Assembly: GCA_036522815.1 (NCBI GenBank)
Contig: DATDFC010000133.1
Span: 1 to 44,662 of the forward strand
Direction of reading: 5' to 3'
Source of the DNA: AG41 sp036522815
Lineage (GTDB): Bacteria > Gemmatimonadota > Gemmatimonadetes > Gemmatimonadales > GWC2-71-9
DNA length: 44,662 nt
Part shown: piece after piece, positions 44,193 through 44,662 of the stretch
How positions within the stretch are numbered: position 1 is the stretch's first letter
Layout: every line of letters starts with the position of its first letter
The notes under the pieces: model-generated
What the model saw: only the letters and a program-made list of their open reading frames with translations
Databases searched by the model: none
What the model was told of the DNA's origin: nothing
Program-made: the position numbers and the translations under genes

Positions 44193-44662
44193 CTAGTCGG
44201 CCGGGGTGACCTTCCCGACGAGGAACGGCTGCTGGGTGGGCTGGGGCGAGCCGCCCGCCGGCTCTTCCGTCACGGCGCTCAGCTCGAACGTGAGACCGGG
44301 TGGCACCGCCATGGCGGCGGTGACGCGGCCATCGGCCGCGGTATTGAACACCCCCAGGCTCACCGGTTTGCCTTGGGCGATGGCCCAAAGCTGATAAGTG
44401 CGGCCCGCCGGGGCGGGAGGCAGCCGGAACACCGCCATCACCACCCGCCGCCGCGACGGGCTCCAGTACAGCCGGGCGGAGGGCGCTTGACCCGTAGCGG
44501 CGAGCGCCGCGGTGCCGACGTCGGGAGACAGCAGCGTGGCGACGAGCGAATCGCGCGCCGCGATCGAGTCGCCCGCGGCCGCGAGCGCGGCGCTCGCCCG
44601 TCGCGACGCGGCGCGCTCCCGCAGGTAGCCGTAGCCGAGACCCAGCGCGATGACGAGGCAGG
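44193..44662 (-). CDS. Anti-sigma factor, RskA C-terminal domain (5' part outside window)
   Basis: 156 residues visible, open at the right edge. It begins with the end of a transmembrane helix (CLVIALGLGYGYLRERAA), a short periplasmic helix, then an RskA-type domain: LYWSPSRRRVVMAVFRLPPA, GRTYQLWAIAQGKPVSLGVF, and FELSAVTEEPAGGSPQPTQ with the typical ending GKV. Such proteins hold an ECF sigma factor at the membrane and release it on a signal. It lies 70 nt upstream of the DUF4331 operon, which may belong to its regulon. Confidence 0.88.
   Translation of the reverse strand, partial: CLVIALGLGYGYLRERAASRRASAALAAAGDSIAARDSLVATLLSPDVGTAALAATGQAPSARLYWSPSRRRVVMAVFRLPPAPAGRTYQLWAIAQGKPVSLGVFNTAADGRVTAAMAVPPGLTFELSAVTEEPAGGSPQPTQQPFLVGKVTPAD

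Noticed and set aside
1..44662. tRNA or rRNA genes
   Set aside because: No T-loop (GGTTCGAATCC-type) or rRNA signature sequence seen on either strand.

Overview
The window reads as chromosomal DNA of a high-GC, Gram-negative, aerobic-type bacterium. Outer-membrane genes (an Omp85-like barrel, a TonB receptor, a porin), many lipoprotein signals, futalosine-pathway menaquinone synthesis (MqnD), paired glutamine synthetases and the MerR/LemA/M48 run fit Gemmatimonadota or a close soil relative best. That assignment is inference; no rRNA or tRNA gene is visible.

Layout. 1-660: end of an integron-type gene-cassette array on the minus strand, with one complete attC site, a second core site and two small membrane/coiled-coil proteins, but no integrase on the side where one belongs. 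848-6392 (mostly minus): Omp85-like barrel, lipoprotein, a four-helix-bundle (S23/IVP) gene boxed by inverted 13-bp tandem repeats, and two glutamine synthetases of different subfamilies. 6674-11340: small protein, zinc-ribbon/TPR protein, mqnD, HD-GYP response regulator, NDUFA9-like reductase, YceI. 11519-13552: lone pseudopilin, TPR protein and a 41-residue secreted Cys-containing peptide. 13687-17136: tightly overlapping regulators (pseudo-receiver/AraC, receiver, MerR), then lemA and an M48 protease. 17116-19014: membrane flippase-like protein and polysaccharide deacetylase behind a long structured leader or ncRNA (about 19030-19460). 19712-22011: two divergent unknown genes, a cold-shock gene with a terminator in its leader, and a small secreted protein. 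21992-26487: ADP-ribosylglycohydrolase, zinc-ribbon Ser/Thr kinase, alpha/beta hydrolase, helical repeat protein. 26532-29437: ligand-binding lipoprotein coupled to a chemoreceptor. 29434-34300: envelope operon (PD40 lipoprotein, barrel-like protein, CsgG-like lipoprotein, basic-tailed protein). 34429-34935: zinc-ribbon protein and infA. 35080-40574: porin, PQQ dehydrogenase and TonB receptor, the last two as a unit with its own promoter. 40633-44662: RskA-type anti-sigma factor (partial), a DUF4331 protein split into two secreted halves, TPR protein, HupE/UreJ-like permease, DUF6702.

The most unusual signal is not a gene. At about ten places there are hairpins or half-hairpins whose arms are short tandem repeats. 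The repeat period differs between loci (7, 8, 9, 10 or 13 bp) but is the same in both arms of one element. Several arms abut a TAG stop codon; some sit inside coding sequence. One element encloses the four-helix-bundle gene and shares an exact 13-mer with a gene-less element 31 kb away, which suggests an autonomous/non-autonomous pair. I know of no named family with these properties.

Other points of interest: the integrase-less cassette cluster, the unassigned 430-nt RNA region, the terminator in the cold-shock leader, the TonB/PQQ unit, the split DUF4331 operon, and a glycohydrolase without a normal start codon. All assignments come from reading the sequence; no searches were run.
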